Shown here one piece after another: positions 1 to 9,010 of a DNA stretch of 49,285 nucleotides. The notes beneath the pieces are model-generated. The model was given only the letters and a program-made list of their open reading frames with translations, was not told the DNA's origin and did no database searches. The DNA is from Bacteroidaceae bacterium (GTDB lineage Bacteria > Bacteroidota > Bacteroidia > Bacteroidales > Bacteroidaceae): the NCBI GenBank assembly GCA_017534535.1, contig JAFXVZ010000048.1:1-49285 (forward strand), written 5' to 3'. Both the position numbers and the translations under genes were made by a program. How positions within the stretch are numbered: position 1 is the first letter of the stretch; every line of letters begins with the position of its first letter.

Positions 1-1373
1 CCCACGCAAAAATGCTTGAAGATGAATTGAAGAGTGTCATCGGTGGTGACTTCGCCAATGATATCGCTGAGATGATGGATGCACTCGCGAATGTCTTGAG
101 CTAAGAAATCGCCACTAATGCCTAATTCCATTCCTTTCTGAACACGTTTGATAGCCTCTAAAGCATGGGTAAGTGCTTCGTGGTGACGGGCATTCGTAAC
201 AATCACATCGGCTTGGGTAATCTCGGGTAGGTGAGTACATTCTACCAACAGTTGTTTTAAATCATCCAAATGAGTGCCTTTTTTTGCGGAGATAGCAATG
301 TGTTGATAATTATATACGGGGGAGGGCTTAGCTGAGGTCAAGTCCTCTTTGTTATGCACTAGAATGATTTGCGTGTCTTGACAGTGTGGCAAAATCTGTG
401 CCTGCAAATCTTCGAATTGCCTGTCAGCACATGTGGCATCAAGCAACCAAAGCACAATGTTGGCTTGGTCAATCTGTTTGAAGGTACGTTCAATACCCAA
501 GGTCTCGATTGTATCGGTAGTTTGGCGGATACCTGCTGTGTCAATGAAGCGGAAAGTGATACCCTGTATGTTAATGGTGTCCTCAATCACGTCACGTGTT
601 GTACCGCTGATTTCACTCACGATAGCGCGGTCTTCTCCCAACAGGGCATTGAGCAAGGTACTTTTACCCGCATTGGTCTCCCCGATAATCGCTACAGGCA
701 CACCTCGTTTAATGGCATTACCTACCTCGAAAGAATCCACCAACTTGACAATCACATCTTCTATATGATCAGCTAATTCACATAACTCACTGCGGTTGGC
801 AAATTCCAAATCCTCGTGATCGCTGAAATCCAACTCCAATTCAATGAGCGATGTGAACTTCAGCAGTTCATCACGCAACTCAGCTAACTGCCTGCTGAAT
901 CCACCCCGCATCTGGTTCATCGCCAAACGATGGGTAGCCGCTGAGGTAGAGGCTATCAAGTCGGCTACTGCTTCTGCCTGGCTCAAATCCATCTTGCCAT
1001 TCAGGAAAGCCCGTTGGGTATATTCACCAGGTTTAGCCAGACGGCAACCATGTTTGATCAGCAATTGAATAACCTTTTGAAGAATATAGGGGGAACCATG
1101 ACAGGCAATTTCTGTACTGTCCTCACCTGTATAAGAATGGGGAGCCTTGAAAAGACTGACCATCACTTCATCAACAATCACTGTCGAGTCCATGATGTGG
1201 CCGTAAGTCAGTGAGTATGGAGGGCAGTCCTCCAAGCGTTTGTCTTCTTTGAGGGGCCTGAAGATAGCCGATGTGTGGGCGATGGCTTGAGGACCACTCA
1301 CACGGATCATGCCAATAGCTCCACCCTGAGCGGTAGCTATGGCACATATGGTATCTTCCTGGCTAATGTTCAT
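1..1373 (-). CDS. mnmE: tRNA modification GTPase MnmE (3' end cut by window)
   Basis: MnmE, with MnmG, installs the carboxymethylaminomethyl group at wobble uridine 34 of certain tRNAs. I read 457 complete codons from the ATG at 1373 to the window edge. Visible are the N-terminal tetrahydrofolate-binding domain (about 1-120), the G domain with P-loop GETNAGKS (231-238), DTAG (278-281) and NKED (341-344), and the C-terminal FCVG, whose cysteine (456) belongs to the family's terminal FC[IVLM]GK motif. Only about two codons (Gly-Lys expected) and the stop are missing. The start overlaps the stop of the preceding gene in ATGA, so the two are probably translationally coupled. It is the last gene of the operon beginning near 5634. 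Confidence 0.97.
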   Translation of the reverse strand, partial: MNISQEDTICAIATAQGGAIGMIRVSGPQAIAHTSAIFRPLKEDKRLEDCPPYSLTYGHIMDSTVIVDEVMVSLFKAPHSYTGEDSTEIACHGSPYILQKVIQLLIKHGCRLAKPGEYTQRAFLNGKMDLSQAEAVADLIASTSAATHRLAMNQMRGGFSRQLAELRDELLKFTSLIELELDFSDHEDLEFANRSELCELADHIEDVIVKLVDSFEVGNAIKRGVPVAIIGETNAGKSTLLNALLGEDRAIVSEISGTTRDVIEDTINIQGITFRFIDTAGIRQTTDTIETLGIERTFKQIDQANIVLWLLDATCADRQFEDLQAQILPHCQDTQIILVHNKEDLTSAKPSPVYNYQHIAISAKKGTHLDDLKQLLVECTHLPEITQADVIVTNARHHEALTHALEAIKRVQKGMELGISGDFLAQDIRECIHHLSDIIGEVTTDDTLQFIFKHFCV

Positions 1374-1858
1374 ACATACATGGTATTGATGATGATGTTC
1401 ACTAATTGTTCCAAATAGAGTTTGTCTGTCTCATCAAACGTGGCAAGTTCGGTACTGTCGATATCCAAAACACCTTTTACCTCACCTGCCACAGCCATAG
1501 GTACCACAATTTCAGAGCGTGACAATGAACTGCAGGCGATATGCCCTGGGAACTGTTCCACATCTGGCACCACCTGCGTGAGATTCTCTTTCCAGGCAGT
1601 ACCACAAACCCCTTTACCATATTTAATGATAGAGCATGCCATTGAACCTTGAAAAGGACCCAGAATAAGATGGTTGTCCTTCACCAAATAGAACCCCACC
1701 CAGAAAAAATCAAACACCTCCTTCAGGGCAGCACTCACATTCGCCAACAAGGAAACCTCATAAGTTTCCCCCTGGATGCAGGGTTTTACCTGCTCCAGAA
1801 ACTGCTCATAGCGTCCAGCCTTATCCACAGCTGTGATGTTAAAGTTTACTTCACTCAT
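1370..1858 (-). CDS. msrC: Free methionine-R-sulfoxide reductase (GAF domain, fRMsr)
   Basis: A 162-residue single GAF-domain protein. fRMsr enzymes reduce free L-methionine-(R)-sulfoxide with thioredoxin. Cysteines at 75, 85 and 109 have the 10/24 spacing of the redox cysteines of Escherichia coli fRMsr (84, 94, 118). They sit in the family motifs GPFQGSMAC, GKGVCGTAW and FPGHIACSS, followed by SEIVVP. Both ends are ATGA overlaps, with the uridine phosphorylase gene upstream and mnmE downstream, so it is an internal operon gene. A cytoplasmic repair enzyme is expected. The assignment rests on the cysteine pattern, which separates it from generic GAF sensor domains. Confidence 0.92.
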   Translation of the reverse strand: MSEVNFNITAVDKAGRYEQFLEQVKPCIQGETYEVSLLANVSAALKEVFDFFWVGFYLVKDNHLILGPFQGSMACSIIKYGKGVCGTAWKENLTQVVPDVEQFPGHIACSSLSRSEIVVPMAVAGEVKGVLDIDSTELATFDETDKLYLEQLVNIIINTMYV

Positions 1859-2736
1859 AGCCTGTCTAAAACCGTCTTAATCAGCGTATGTATGTTGTTC
1901 TTATAGCCAGTGTTCATCTCTTTGAGCAAACGATTGGCAATGATGAGACAAACTGTAGTAGCCTGATGTCCCATCAGCTTACTCAAACCTGCCACTGCAG
2001 AACTCTCCATCTCGAAGTTGGTAATATGCAGACCATCATACTCAAACGTTTCAATCTTGGCATTCTGATTAGGATCAGCAGGTGCTATGCGCACATCACG
2101 TCCTTGGGGGCCATAAAATCCGTTGCCTGCAATGGTAATACCTCTTACCATGTCATCTGCAGCTATACGGTTAACTAACTCCTCATCTGCATGGATGGCA
2201 TAAGCAGCAGGTGCACAGAGCGTTCCACTCCAACCCATGTGATTGAGGAAAGCACGCTCCATTGGTAAGTCGCATACGTCGTTTCTGCAGGCATAGAAAT
2301 TCAGCACACCATCAAAGCCAATCGAACGGGCTGAGCATACGAAGGTGCCCACTGGAGTGTTAGGCTGCAAACCACCACTGGTGCCAATGCGAACAATCTC
2401 CAGTTGTGTAATCTCGTCCTTCACCTCGCGCGTATTGAAATCCACATTGACTAAGGCGTCTAGTTCAGTCATCACAATATCGATGTTATCACATCCGATA
2501 CCTGTTGATACACAACTGATCCGCTTGCCCTGATAGGTGCCTGTAATGGTGTGGAACTCACGGCTTTGCACTTCACATTCCAGCTGGTCAAAATGGCTGG
2601 CTACTGTAGCCACTCTCTCAGGATCACCTACCAGGATGATTTTGTGTGCCAACTGCTCTGGCCTGACATGCAGGTGAAACACGCTACCATCCTCGTTGAT
2701 AGGCAACTCAGATGGTGCTATATATTTCTTTTCCAT
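1855..2736 (-). CDS. udp: Nucleoside phosphorylase, probably uridine phosphorylase
   Basis: A 293-residue member of the PNP/UDP phosphorylase family, which cleaves a nucleoside with phosphate to give the free base and ribose-1-phosphate. Motifs in order: phosphate-binding GDPERV (37-42), RIGTSGG (116-122) and FEMESSA (241-247), the latter contacting ribose. The N-terminal extension of about 25 residues and total length near 290 fit the longer uridine phosphorylases of Bacteroidales rather than the shorter enterobacterial Udp. Substrate (uridine versus another nucleoside) is inferred from family resemblance. It starts 5 bp after the floA stop and ends in an ATGA overlap with the fRMsr gene, so it lies mid-operon. 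Confidence 0.88.
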   Translation of the reverse strand: MEKKYIAPSELPINEDGSVFHLHVRPEQLAHKIILVGDPERVATVASHFDQLECEVQSREFHTITGTYQGKRISCVSTGIGCDNIDIVMTELDALVNVDFNTREVKDEITQLEIVRIGTSGGLQPNTPVGTFVCSARSIGFDGVLNFYACRNDVCDLPMERAFLNHMGWSGTLCAPAAYAIHADEELVNRIAADDMVRGITIAGNGFYGPQGRDVRIAPADPNQNAKIETFEYDGLHITNFEMESSAVAGLSKLMGHQATTVCLIIANRLLKEMNTGYKNNIHTLIKTVLDRL

Positions 2737-2741
2737 AATAC

Positions 2742-3731
2742 TTATCTTTGTTGTGGATTGCTGCTTGGTTTGGCAATGTTCTCACGCATAGAGGTATCTG
2801 CTTCGATGTTCTTCATTCGGTAGTAGTCCATAATGCCCAGGTTACCACTTCGGAATGCCTCTGCCATAGCCTTAGGTACTTCTGCCTCCGCCTCAATCAC
2901 TTTGGCACGGGCTTCCTGAGCTTTTGCCTTCATCTCCTGTTCGTTGGCAACAGCCATAGCTCTACGCTCCTCCGCCTTAGCTTGGGCTATGTTCTTGTCG
3001 GCATTCGCCTGGTCAATTTGCAGGGTAGCACCAATATTCTTACCGATGTCGATGTCGGCAATATCGATAGACAGAATCTCAAAAGCTGTACCGGCATCCA
3101 AGCCCTTGCTCAACACCAATTTAGAGATAGAGTCGGGGTTCTCCAACACCGATTTATGATTGGTGGCAGAACCGATGCTCGAAACGATACCTTCGCCCAC
3201 ACGGGCCAATACGGTATCCTCTCCAGCACCACCTACCAGTTGGCGGATGTTGGCACGTACCGTAACACGAGCTTTGGCAATCATCTGAATACCATCCTTT
3301 GCCACAGCACTTACGGGAGGCGTATCAATCACCTTGGGGTTCACTGACATCTGAACAGCCTCAAAAACATCGCGACCAGCAAGGTCAATGGCGGTAGCCA
3401 TCTGGAAAGGTAGCTCGATGTTTGCCTTGTTGGCAGACACCAGAGCATGCACCACTCGTTCCACATGTCCTCCAGCCAAATAGTGAGCCTCTAGTCCATC
3501 GCGGGTAATGTTCTTCAAACCAGCCTTATGAGCTTCAATCAATGCAGGTACAATCACGTATGGTGGAACATTACGGATACGCATCAGAAACAACTGAAGC
3601 AAAGAGATGTTAACACCTGATACTTTGGCGCTGAGCCACAGGAAGAATGGTACGTAGTGGAAGAAAATCACCAGGAATACGATGACTGCCACTACCAAAA
3701 ATGCGGTAAAATAGAAAGATTCAATTTCCAT
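2742..3731 (-). CDS. floA: Flotillin-like protein FloA
   Basis: A 329-residue SPFH protein of the bacterial flotillin-like FloA (YqfA) family, which forms membrane microdomains and scaffolds membrane complexes. Residues 1-35 are a hydrophobic hairpin-like anchor. The SPFH core follows (residues [18 protein letters not shown] and [20 protein letters not shown] are characteristic). The C-terminal third has Ala/Glu/Lys-rich coiled coil (about 235-295), then a short polar tail. Length equals the family norm. The NfeD-like gene lies 6 bp upstream, the classical NfeD-flotillin pair, and udp 5 bp downstream. The two are expected to act together in the membrane. Confidence 0.96.
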   Translation of the reverse strand: MEIESFYFTAFLVVAVIVFLVIFFHYVPFFLWLSAKVSGVNISLLQLFLMRIRNVPPYVIVPALIEAHKAGLKNITRDGLEAHYLAGGHVERVVHALVSANKANIELPFQMATAIDLAGRDVFEAVQMSVNPKVIDTPPVSAVAKDGIQMIAKARVTVRANIRQLVGGAGEDTVLARVGEGIVSSIGSATNHKSVLENPDSISKLVLSKGLDAGTAFEILSIDIADIDIGKNIGATLQIDQANADKNIAQAKAEERRAMAVANEQEMKAKAQEARAKVIEAEAEVPKAMAEAFRSGNLGIMDYYRMKNIEADTSMRENIAKPSSNPQQR

Positions 3732-3737
3732 ATCTTA

Positions 3738-4208
3738 TTAGTTTTTAATTTCTTCTACAATAATCTCATTGTCAGAGACGCGAGTCACCACCACTGGCGT
3801 CTTCTCATTTAGGAAGCCACTGGCAGAACGTACCTCCACGATATGCCCCTGAATATCTGCATTGCCAATTAATGCCAGGCGAGTGACAGCAAAACCCTTG
3901 TCTCCTACTTGTACTTGAGCAGCTACAGAGCGATCCACGGTAGATGCCACATCCTCAGTCAGTGCCACTTTATCCAGTGTCTTTGAGCGCATAAACACTG
4001 TAAGCACACATGAGCCCAGTATCAGGGCGATGATTAGCGTGATGATACCTGCCAAGGCACTGATGTTCACAAAGGCGTATGCCACAGCCCATACCAGGCA
4101 CACAGCCGACAATATTGCCGCCAAACTACTGCCTGGTATCAAAAACAGCTCTACCAACAAAAGTAATAGGGCTGAAACCACAAGTGCTACAATAAAAAGT
4201 ATTCCCAT
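3738..4208 (-). CDS. NfeD-like membrane protein (short form)
   Basis: A 156-residue protein with hydrophobic segments near 1-25, 28-45 and 50-75, then a compact C-terminal domain (about 85-155) with the OB-fold-like pattern of NfeD proteins (GDKGFAVTRLALIGNADIQG, then a terminal VEE motif). It lacks the ClpP-type serine protease domain of long NfeD, so it is the short form usually paired with flotillins. It sits 6 bp upstream of floA and 4 bp downstream of the TPR/PD40 gene. The role as FloA partner is inferred from conserved adjacency. Confidence 0.88.
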   Translation of the reverse strand: MGILFIVALVVSALLLLLVELFLIPGSSLAAILSAVCLVWAVAYAFVNISALAGIITLIIALILGSCVLTVFMRSKTLDKVALTEDVASTVDRSVAAQVQVGDKGFAVTRLALIGNADIQGHIVEVRSASGFLNEKTPVVVTRVSDNEIIVEEIKN

Positions 4209-4212
4209 ATTC

Positions 4213-5634
4213 TTATTTTTCCAATCTTCTCACTTCCTTCGCCGCCTCCCTTGTCTGCTCATACAATTCCTGCTCTCGCTGTTCAGCTTGCAGGATAATG
4301 CTGCTTAACTGCTCTTTAAAGCTGACATTACCCGTAGCATATTGTTCCCTATACTGCATCAGCTTCATCAGTTGGTCTATGTATGCCTTTTCAACCTCCT
4401 GATACCTTAGGTAAGCCTCACGGGCTTGAGTCGACTTAAAATCAGAAAGCTGGTAATACGTCTGGTTATCATTCACCACAAACGCAAACTCACGAGTCGA
4501 GGCACCAGTCACCTCGCTGCCTAATGCCGTTAATCTTTTTTGTGCATCACGAAGCTCTGTCTGATTAAACCACGTGTCGCTGATAGCATGCAACTGAGCC
4601 AGCTTAGCCAACTTCTTAGCTTCTGTATTCTCGAAGCTATACACCGACTTAGTCTCGTTAGGTATGAACACATAGATACATACCTTTCCCTCAGGCTGAT
4701 AGCGGTCGGAGGCAAACCATCCCAAGTTGTTGAATTCGTCGATGGCATACATATAATCATTAAAGGGCGAATTGAACGGCATTCCGATATTCTCAGGTGT
4801 GAAATACGTATCGTCCTCAGGGTCATGGCGTGTCACATAGATATCATAACCTCCAAAAGACTCCTCGCCATCCTGTGCGAAATACATAGTAATACCATCA
4901 GGCATCACAAACGGATAGGCACTGTTACTGCCTGCCTCATTGATGTTATCTGGCAGGATGGTTGGGTCAGACCATTGACCACCCAACTTATGGACCATCA
5001 GTAACGACAGTGTAGAGTCATTGGGCAATGCTTGACTATAGTACAACTTATCACCTAATTCCGTCATAAACAACGCATTGCCATCATCCTCACGACCAAA
5101 GAATTGGCGGGTGGTAAGCAAATTGCCCGCATCAGTTCCTAAACAATAGTGCCTCACGAAATCAGCCTTATCCACCACTATGCTGTCAATAACCATCACT
5201 TGCTCCACGCCGCGAATCATACGCAACCCGTTACGGCTCTTCTCTAACAGCTTCTCCGCCTCAGGCGAGGTCTTGCGATGCTTTTGTAGGTCGGCTATGT
5301 AAGTTTCTAAGGTATTCACCGCCTCCTCAAAAAAGTATAGTTTGTTGCATGCCTCAGCCAGAAATAGTTGACTATCCTGAGCCTTTCTTTTCACCGCTGT
5401 CTGGAGATAAGGTAGGGCCTCGGAGGCATCCCCTGTACGCAGGGCGCATACGCCATACCACAGGTTATAGTTAGCATTCGTGGGTGTAGCCTTCACTAGT
5501 TTCTCGAAAGCAGGCTTTGCTTCGGCATAGTTACCATCGGCATAAAGCTTGCGAGCCTCGGTCAATGATTGTGCCGAAAGCGTTATGGCAGTGATGCTTA
5601 GCCACAGCAATAATATATATTTTCTTATCATCAT
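4213..5634 (-). CDS. Exported TPR/PD40 beta-propeller protein
   Basis: About 473 residues counting from the ATG at 5634. A signal peptide (RKYILLLWLSITAITLSAQ) is followed by TPR-like helices (about 25-130; repeats such as ARKLYADGNYAEAKPAFEKL). A middle region has PD40/WD40-like strands (for example NSAYPFVMPDGITMYFAQDG and SFGGYDIYVTR), then a Glu/Arg/Gln-rich helical C-terminus. An in-frame ATG at 5658 exists, but the promoter -7 box (5661-5668) would place transcription start at about 5654, and the signal peptide begins at 5634, so the shorter start is preferred. It resembles TPR-PD40 envelope proteins such as the PorE group but lacks a recognisable OmpA domain. First gene of the FloA operon; function unknown. 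Confidence 0.85.
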   Translation of the reverse strand: MMIRKYILLLWLSITAITLSAQSLTEARKLYADGNYAEAKPAFEKLVKATPTNANYNLWYGVCALRTGDASEALPYLQTAVKRKAQDSQLFLAEACNKLYFFEEAVNTLETYIADLQKHRKTSPEAEKLLEKSRNGLRMIRGVEQVMVIDSIVVDKADFVRHYCLGTDAGNLLTTRQFFGREDDGNALFMTELGDKLYYSQALPNDSTLSLLMVHKLGGQWSDPTILPDNINEAGSNSAYPFVMPDGITMYFAQDGEESFGGYDIYVTRHDPEDDTYFTPENIGMPFNSPFNDYMYAIDEFNNLGWFASDRYQPEGKVCIYVFIPNETKSVYSFENTEAKKLAKLAQLHAISDTWFNQTELRDAQKRLTALGSEVTGASTREFAFVVNDNQTYYQLSDFKSTQAREAYLRYQEVEKAYIDQLMKLMQYREQYATGNVSFKEQLSSIILQAEQREQELYEQTREAAKEVRRLEK

Positions 5635-5660
5635 CTTCAAAAAATCAAAACTTGACACTT

Positions 5661-5668
5661 CAAAAATA
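5661..5668 (-). promoter_or_regulatory. -7 promoter box for the FloA/MnmE operon
   Basis: On the minus strand this reads TATTTTTG, a perfect match to the Bacteroidetes TAnnTTTG box. It lies 27 bp upstream of the preferred ATG at 5634. No clear -33 TTTG was seen. Confidence 0.55.
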
Positions 5669-5700
5669 CAAATAAAATGAATATAATCCGATTTTTTGCG

Positions 5701-5708
5701 TAATTTTG
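5701..5708 (+). promoter_or_regulatory. -7 promoter box for the DUF486 gene
   Basis: TAATTTTG matches TAnnTTTG and lies 24 bp upstream of the ATG at 5732. It is divergent from, and only about 35 bp from, the operon promoter at 5661-5668. Confidence 0.55.
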
Positions 5709-5731
5709 TGCCCGATTTTATAAAGATTAAG

Positions 5732-6100
5732 ATGAAAGCGCTTTATACCATATTATTATTAATAGTTTCTAACATCTTTATGACCTTCGCCTGGTACGGA
5801 CATTTGAAGTTGCAGGAGATGAAGATTTCCACCTCCTGGCCATTGATTGCCGTCATCATGTTAAGCTGGGGCTTGGCCTTTTTTGAGTACTGTTGTCAGG
5901 TGCCGGCAAACCGCATCGGCTTCCACGAGAATGGAGGTCCGTTTTCGCTGATGCAACTCAAGGTCATCCAAGAGGCCATTACCCTCATCATATTTACTGT
6001 CTTTACCACAGTGCTCTTCAAGGGTGAGGCGCTTCATTGGAACCACTTTGCTGCTTTCCTATGCTTAGTCTTGGCCGTCTATCTGGTATTCTTGAAGTAA
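5732..6100 (+). CDS. DMT-superfamily small membrane protein (DUF486)
   Basis: About 122 residues with four hydrophobic segments, beginning MKALYTILLLIVSNIFMTF. The motif FAWYGHLK, the stretch AFFEYCCQVPANRIG and the sequence FSLMQLKVIQEAITL are characteristic of the DUF486 (DMT) family. These are half-size relatives of drug/metabolite transporters; substrate unknown. An upstream in-frame ATG at 5696 precedes the -7 box at 5701-5708, so the start at 5732 is chosen. It stands alone, divergent from the FloA operon and convergent with apbE. Confidence 0.88.
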   Translation: MKALYTILLLIVSNIFMTFAWYGHLKLQEMKISTSWPLIAVIMLSWGLAFFEYCCQVPANRIGFHENGGPFSLMQLKVIQEAITLIIFTVFTTVLFKGEALHWNHFAAFLCLVLAVYLVFLK

Positions 6101-6149
6101 AGTTTATACTATTTAGTTGTTTTAGATGAAGGTATTACGGATTGCAGAA

Positions 6150-7178
6150 TCACTCCGTTACATACTTTTTCATGCCCTTTGTCATATAGGTTTGGTAATT
6201 GCCTTGCTCGTCGCTATAGATGAAGTAGGCTTCCAACTCAGGATGCTGCTCTACCAATATCTTGGCACGTTCCAGGCCCATAACCATGAATGCTGTTGCA
6301 AAAGCATCAGCTGTCATACAGTCTTTGGCAAGAACTGTGGAGCTTAGGATGCTATGTTGCACAGGATGGCCCGTCTTGGGATCGATGGTGTGAGCATATC
6401 TTATGCCGTCCTTATAGTAGAAATTGCGATAGTTGCCACTAGTGGCAATGCCTAAGTCGGTGACTGCCAAAATTGTTTGTAGGTCTTGCTTTCGACTCTC
6501 AGGATCATCATCTGGCTTACTGATACCAATGCGCCATAGTGCGCCTGAAGGGTTAACACCTGCCACATCGACCTCACCACCTATATCCACCATATAGTTT
6601 CTTATCCCTTTGCGTTTTAAAAGTTGGGCAATGACATCTACAGCATAACCTTTAGCAATGGCACTGCAGTCAAGCATAATGCGTGGGTCTTGCTTTATAA
6701 TCTTGTTCTCATTAGAGAGTTGTATCTTCTGCCAACCAACAATCAGTAGGAGGCTGTCAATCTTTTCCTGGCTGGGGTTGATGCTTTCTGTAAAACCAAA
6801 CCCCCACGCATTGACCAAAGGAGCTACAGTGATATCGAAGCTGCCATCGGTAGTTTCTGATATTTTCATGGCTTGACGGAACACATTGGTAAACAAGCTA
6901 TCAACAGTGAAATCCTCATTGCGATTCACACGACTAATGACAGAGGAATCGTTGAACATCGACAAAGAAGCATCGAAACGGTTCAACTCTTTATCAATTT
7001 CAAGCTTCAACGATTTATCATATTCGTATGTAATGTTGTACATGGTGCCGAATATCAAGCCTTTCTCATTGCGGTAAGCTTTTTCCTCACCCCATGAAAT
7101 AAAGCCGTTGTGTCTGAGCAGTACCAAGGCAGTACCAATAATCAACAATGCCAGCCATATGTAATTACTCTTTTTCAT
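6150..7178 (-). CDS. apbE: FAD:protein FMN transferase (ApbE)
   Basis: A 342-residue ApbE-family protein. ApbE links FMN covalently to threonine in proteins such as NqrB/NqrC and RnfD/G, using FAD and Mg2+. An N-terminal hydrophobic segment (about 6-22) anchors or exports it. Family motifs: DGSFDITVAPLVNAWGFG, LDCSAIAKGYAVD, YMVDIGGEV, GIATSGNYRNFY, HTIDPKTGHPV and the metal-site region DCMTADAFATAFMVMG. All blocks are present in order and length is normal. It overlaps the mntP stop in ATGA and is the last gene of the 10576-6150 operon. No Rnf/Nqr gene is in the window, so the acceptor protein is elsewhere. Confidence 0.96.
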   Translation of the reverse strand: MKKSNYIWLALLIIGTALVLLRHNGFISWGEEKAYRNEKGLIFGTMYNITYEYDKSLKLEIDKELNRFDASLSMFNDSSVISRVNRNEDFTVDSLFTNVFRQAMKISETTDGSFDITVAPLVNAWGFGFTESINPSQEKIDSLLLIVGWQKIQLSNENKIIKQDPRIMLDCSAIAKGYAVDVIAQLLKRKGIRNYMVDIGGEVDVAGVNPSGALWRIGISKPDDDPESRKQDLQTILAVTDLGIATSGNYRNFYYKDGIRYAHTIDPKTGHPVQHSILSSTVLAKDCMTADAFATAFMVMGLERAKILVEQHPELEAYFIYSDEQGNYQTYMTKGMKKYVTE

Positions 7179-7756
7179 AACAATTCTAAATGTTCAATTA
7201 ATATTTTTATCCCAATGAGTATGAGGATGATGCCTCCTGCCAGCTCGGGTTTTAACATCTTTTCTATGCGCTTGCCAAAGGTGACTCCTAAGAACAGTCC
7301 CATGAGGGAGAACAGCAATGAGACAAATCCTATCACTAGTACAGGGTAGGCGATTGTACTGAAAGTGTTGTAGCTGAGGCAGGCAAATGAAATGCCGATG
7401 GCGAGTGCGTCGATGCTGGTGGCAACGGCCAAGGTGAGTATCATCCAGATGGAGGAAGGGTTGAAATGCTGCTCTTCATCGCCATCCGATAGTCCGTCTT
7501 TGATCATCTTGCCACCTATCAATACCAGCAGACCGAAGGCTATCCAATGGTCAACGCTCTCTACCCATCCACTGAAATAGGTGAATGCTAACCATCCCAG
7601 TGTGCACATCATGCCTTGGAACCAGCCAAAGCTCAGTGCCATAGGTAGCATGTTGCTCCACACATACCGCTTTTGCAGGATACCGCTGGCAATGGATACT
7701 GCCAGACAATCCATAGCTAAGCTCACAGCTATCAACCAGATATCTAACGTGCTCAT
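7175..7756 (-). CDS. mntP: Manganese efflux pump MntP
   Basis: A 193-residue, six-helix inner-membrane protein of the MntP (YebN) family, which exports Mn2+. The two pseudo-repeats each carry the conserved acidic site, Asp16 in LAMDCLAVSIASG and Asp116 in ATSIDALAIGISFA. A Gly/Lys-rich GGKMIKDGL follows at about 81-89, and a polar loop DGDEEQHF lies between the halves. Both ends are ATGA overlaps, with the DUF6048 gene upstream and apbE downstream. As an internal operon gene it has no room for the yybP-ykoY Mn2+ riboswitch that precedes mntP in several other bacteria, and none was seen. Confidence 0.95.
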   Translation of the reverse strand: MSTLDIWLIAVSLAMDCLAVSIASGILQKRYVWSNMLPMALSFGWFQGMMCTLGWLAFTYFSGWVESVDHWIAFGLLVLIGGKMIKDGLSDGDEEQHFNPSSIWMILTLAVATSIDALAIGISFACLSYNTFSTIAYPVLVIGFVSLLFSLMGLFLGVTFGKRIEKMLKPELAGGIILILIGIKILIEHLELL

Positions 7757-8520
7757 TTCAACTGATAGATTATGGAGTAGGTGATGCCTGTATTGTTGGA
7801 GTCATAACGACCGAAGCCAGGTATGTAATAGGGGTCACCATATTTATCTACAGATGCCTTTAACTTGTACTTGATGCGGAGCATCAGTCCCATCTTAATG
7901 CGTTTCGCCACATTAGCTCGCAGGCCTAAAGTGAACTCCACCCAGTGCATGGTGTGGCTCATGCCCTCATGCACATAGTTGGAGGTGTCACCCCAAATAT
8001 GGTCGGTGAGGTTGGTCTGTGTTGCTCCGTCTGTGTATTCAGGGTTCGTCATGTCTGGTACCACCACGTCGTACTTGCCAGTGCTGAATCCATACCTGAG
8101 GCCCACCAACAGGAGGTTGCCGTGGGCTTTTTTCCAGAACGTGTTGTAATCGATACCCAAGCGGAAATAGGGAGCTGATGACTTGATACTCACATCGTAG
8201 TCATTGATGGCTTTGCCACCACCAAAACCCACCTCCACTGTGGGGAAGTAGCGGTTATAGAGGTTTACATCCACCATCGCCTCAGCTGACATAAAGTCTG
8301 AACCAAAGACCTTGAGTACGGGTCCAAGCACATCCACACCCACATCGATGCCGTTCATCAGGGGGTAGGTCACCTCTGGGAGGGTCTTCTCACGCTTCTT
8401 CTTCTGTTGCTGAGAAGCTTGCCTATTATTACGCTGTTGGGCCTGTATAGGTTGGGGTGCTATGAATGCCAACAGCAGCAAGAGGCTAATAATATACTTT
8501 GAGATTTTCTTTGCCATCAT
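7753..8520 (-). CDS. DUF6048 family outer-membrane-type protein
   Basis: A 255-residue exported protein. The signal peptide is about 1-28 (KISKYIISLLLLLAFIAPQP, cleavage after IQAQ), then a Gln/Lys/Arg-rich linker (28-47), then amphipathic strands of beta-barrel character ending in aromatic YSIIYQLK. The stretches PLMNGIDVGVDVLGPVLKVFG and RLGIDYNTFWKKAHGNLL look like the DUF6048 family of Bacteroidales. Its first 35 bp overlap the 3' end of the DUF6452 gene, and these two families are habitual neighbours. An ATG one codon downstream (8517) is an alternative start. Function unknown; outer membrane is inferred. Confidence 0.8.
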   Translation of the reverse strand: MMAKKISKYIISLLLLLAFIAPQPIQAQQRNNRQASQQQKKKREKTLPEVTYPLMNGIDVGVDVLGPVLKVFGSDFMSAEAMVDVNLYNRYFPTVEVGFGGGKAINDYDVSIKSSAPYFRLGIDYNTFWKKAHGNLLLVGLRYGFSTGKYDVVVPDMTNPEYTDGATQTNLTDHIWGDTSNYVHEGMSHTMHWVEFTLGLRANVAKRIKMGLMLRIKYKLKASVDKYGDPYYIPGFGRYDSNNTGITYSIIYQLK

Positions 8521-9007
8521 AGATTTGAGCTGTTGGGTTTACAATAACTATTGAATCTAGCACGTGGGTAGTGTAGCGGAGGTCTGTCACTTCTTGCTTC
8601 ACAACGAAGTTGCAGTCTAACGTCAAGAAATAGGGGATATTGCGATGACGGAACACCAGTGTGTCTTTGTCGTTGTGCTGGGGCAGGGTATCGCCTGCAT
8701 GAAACGTGTAGCTGAACACCAAGGTGGTTTCCTCAACGTTGGTACGCAGAGGCAGAGTGATGGTGCCCACTTGGGTATCGTCATTGATGATGATTGAGTC
8801 AGTTCCGAAGGCATAGACCGTAAGAGTGTCAAGCTTAAAGTCCGTCTCCCACCTTGCTGAGTCTGTCTCTATCACTGCCAAGACCTTGGCTGTCAGCATG
8901 TGGCGTTCATTGCCCGAACAATCATCGTCTTCTGTGCAAGCCACAATGCAGGCAATTACACATCCTATCATTATTAATATCGGAGTTAATTTCCTCATAA
9001 TCGTCAA
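8486..9007 (-). CDS. DUF6452 family lipoprotein
   Basis: A 173-residue predicted lipoprotein. The signal is MRKLTPILIMIGCVIACIVAC with the acylated cysteine probably at 24, followed by acidic TEDDDCSG, which favours outer-membrane export in Bacteroidetes. The mature part is beta-rich, containing DTLVFRHRNIPYFLTLDC, diagnostic in my reading of the DUF6452 family. The second ATG (codon 4) is an equally plausible start. The 3' end overlaps the DUF6048 gene by 35 bp, suggesting the two act together. Function unknown. Confidence 0.8.
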   Translation of the reverse strand: MTIMRKLTPILIMIGCVIACIVACTEDDDCSGNERHMLTAKVLAVIETDSARWETDFKLDTLTVYAFGTDSIIINDDTQVGTITLPLRTNVEETTLVFSYTFHAGDTLPQHNDKDTLVFRHRNIPYFLTLDCNFVVKQEVTDLRYTTHVLDSIVIVNPTAQIYDGKENLKVYY

Positions 9008-9010
9008 TTG

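Noticed and set aside
359-1214. Open frames on both strands within the first 1.3 kb
   Set aside because: They are shadows of mnmE, which reads through continuously on the minus strand with all GTPase motifs.
7757-8000. yybP-ykoY manganese riboswitch upstream of mntP
   Set aside because: mntP overlaps the preceding gene by 4 bp and the upstream sequence is DUF6048 coding sequence.
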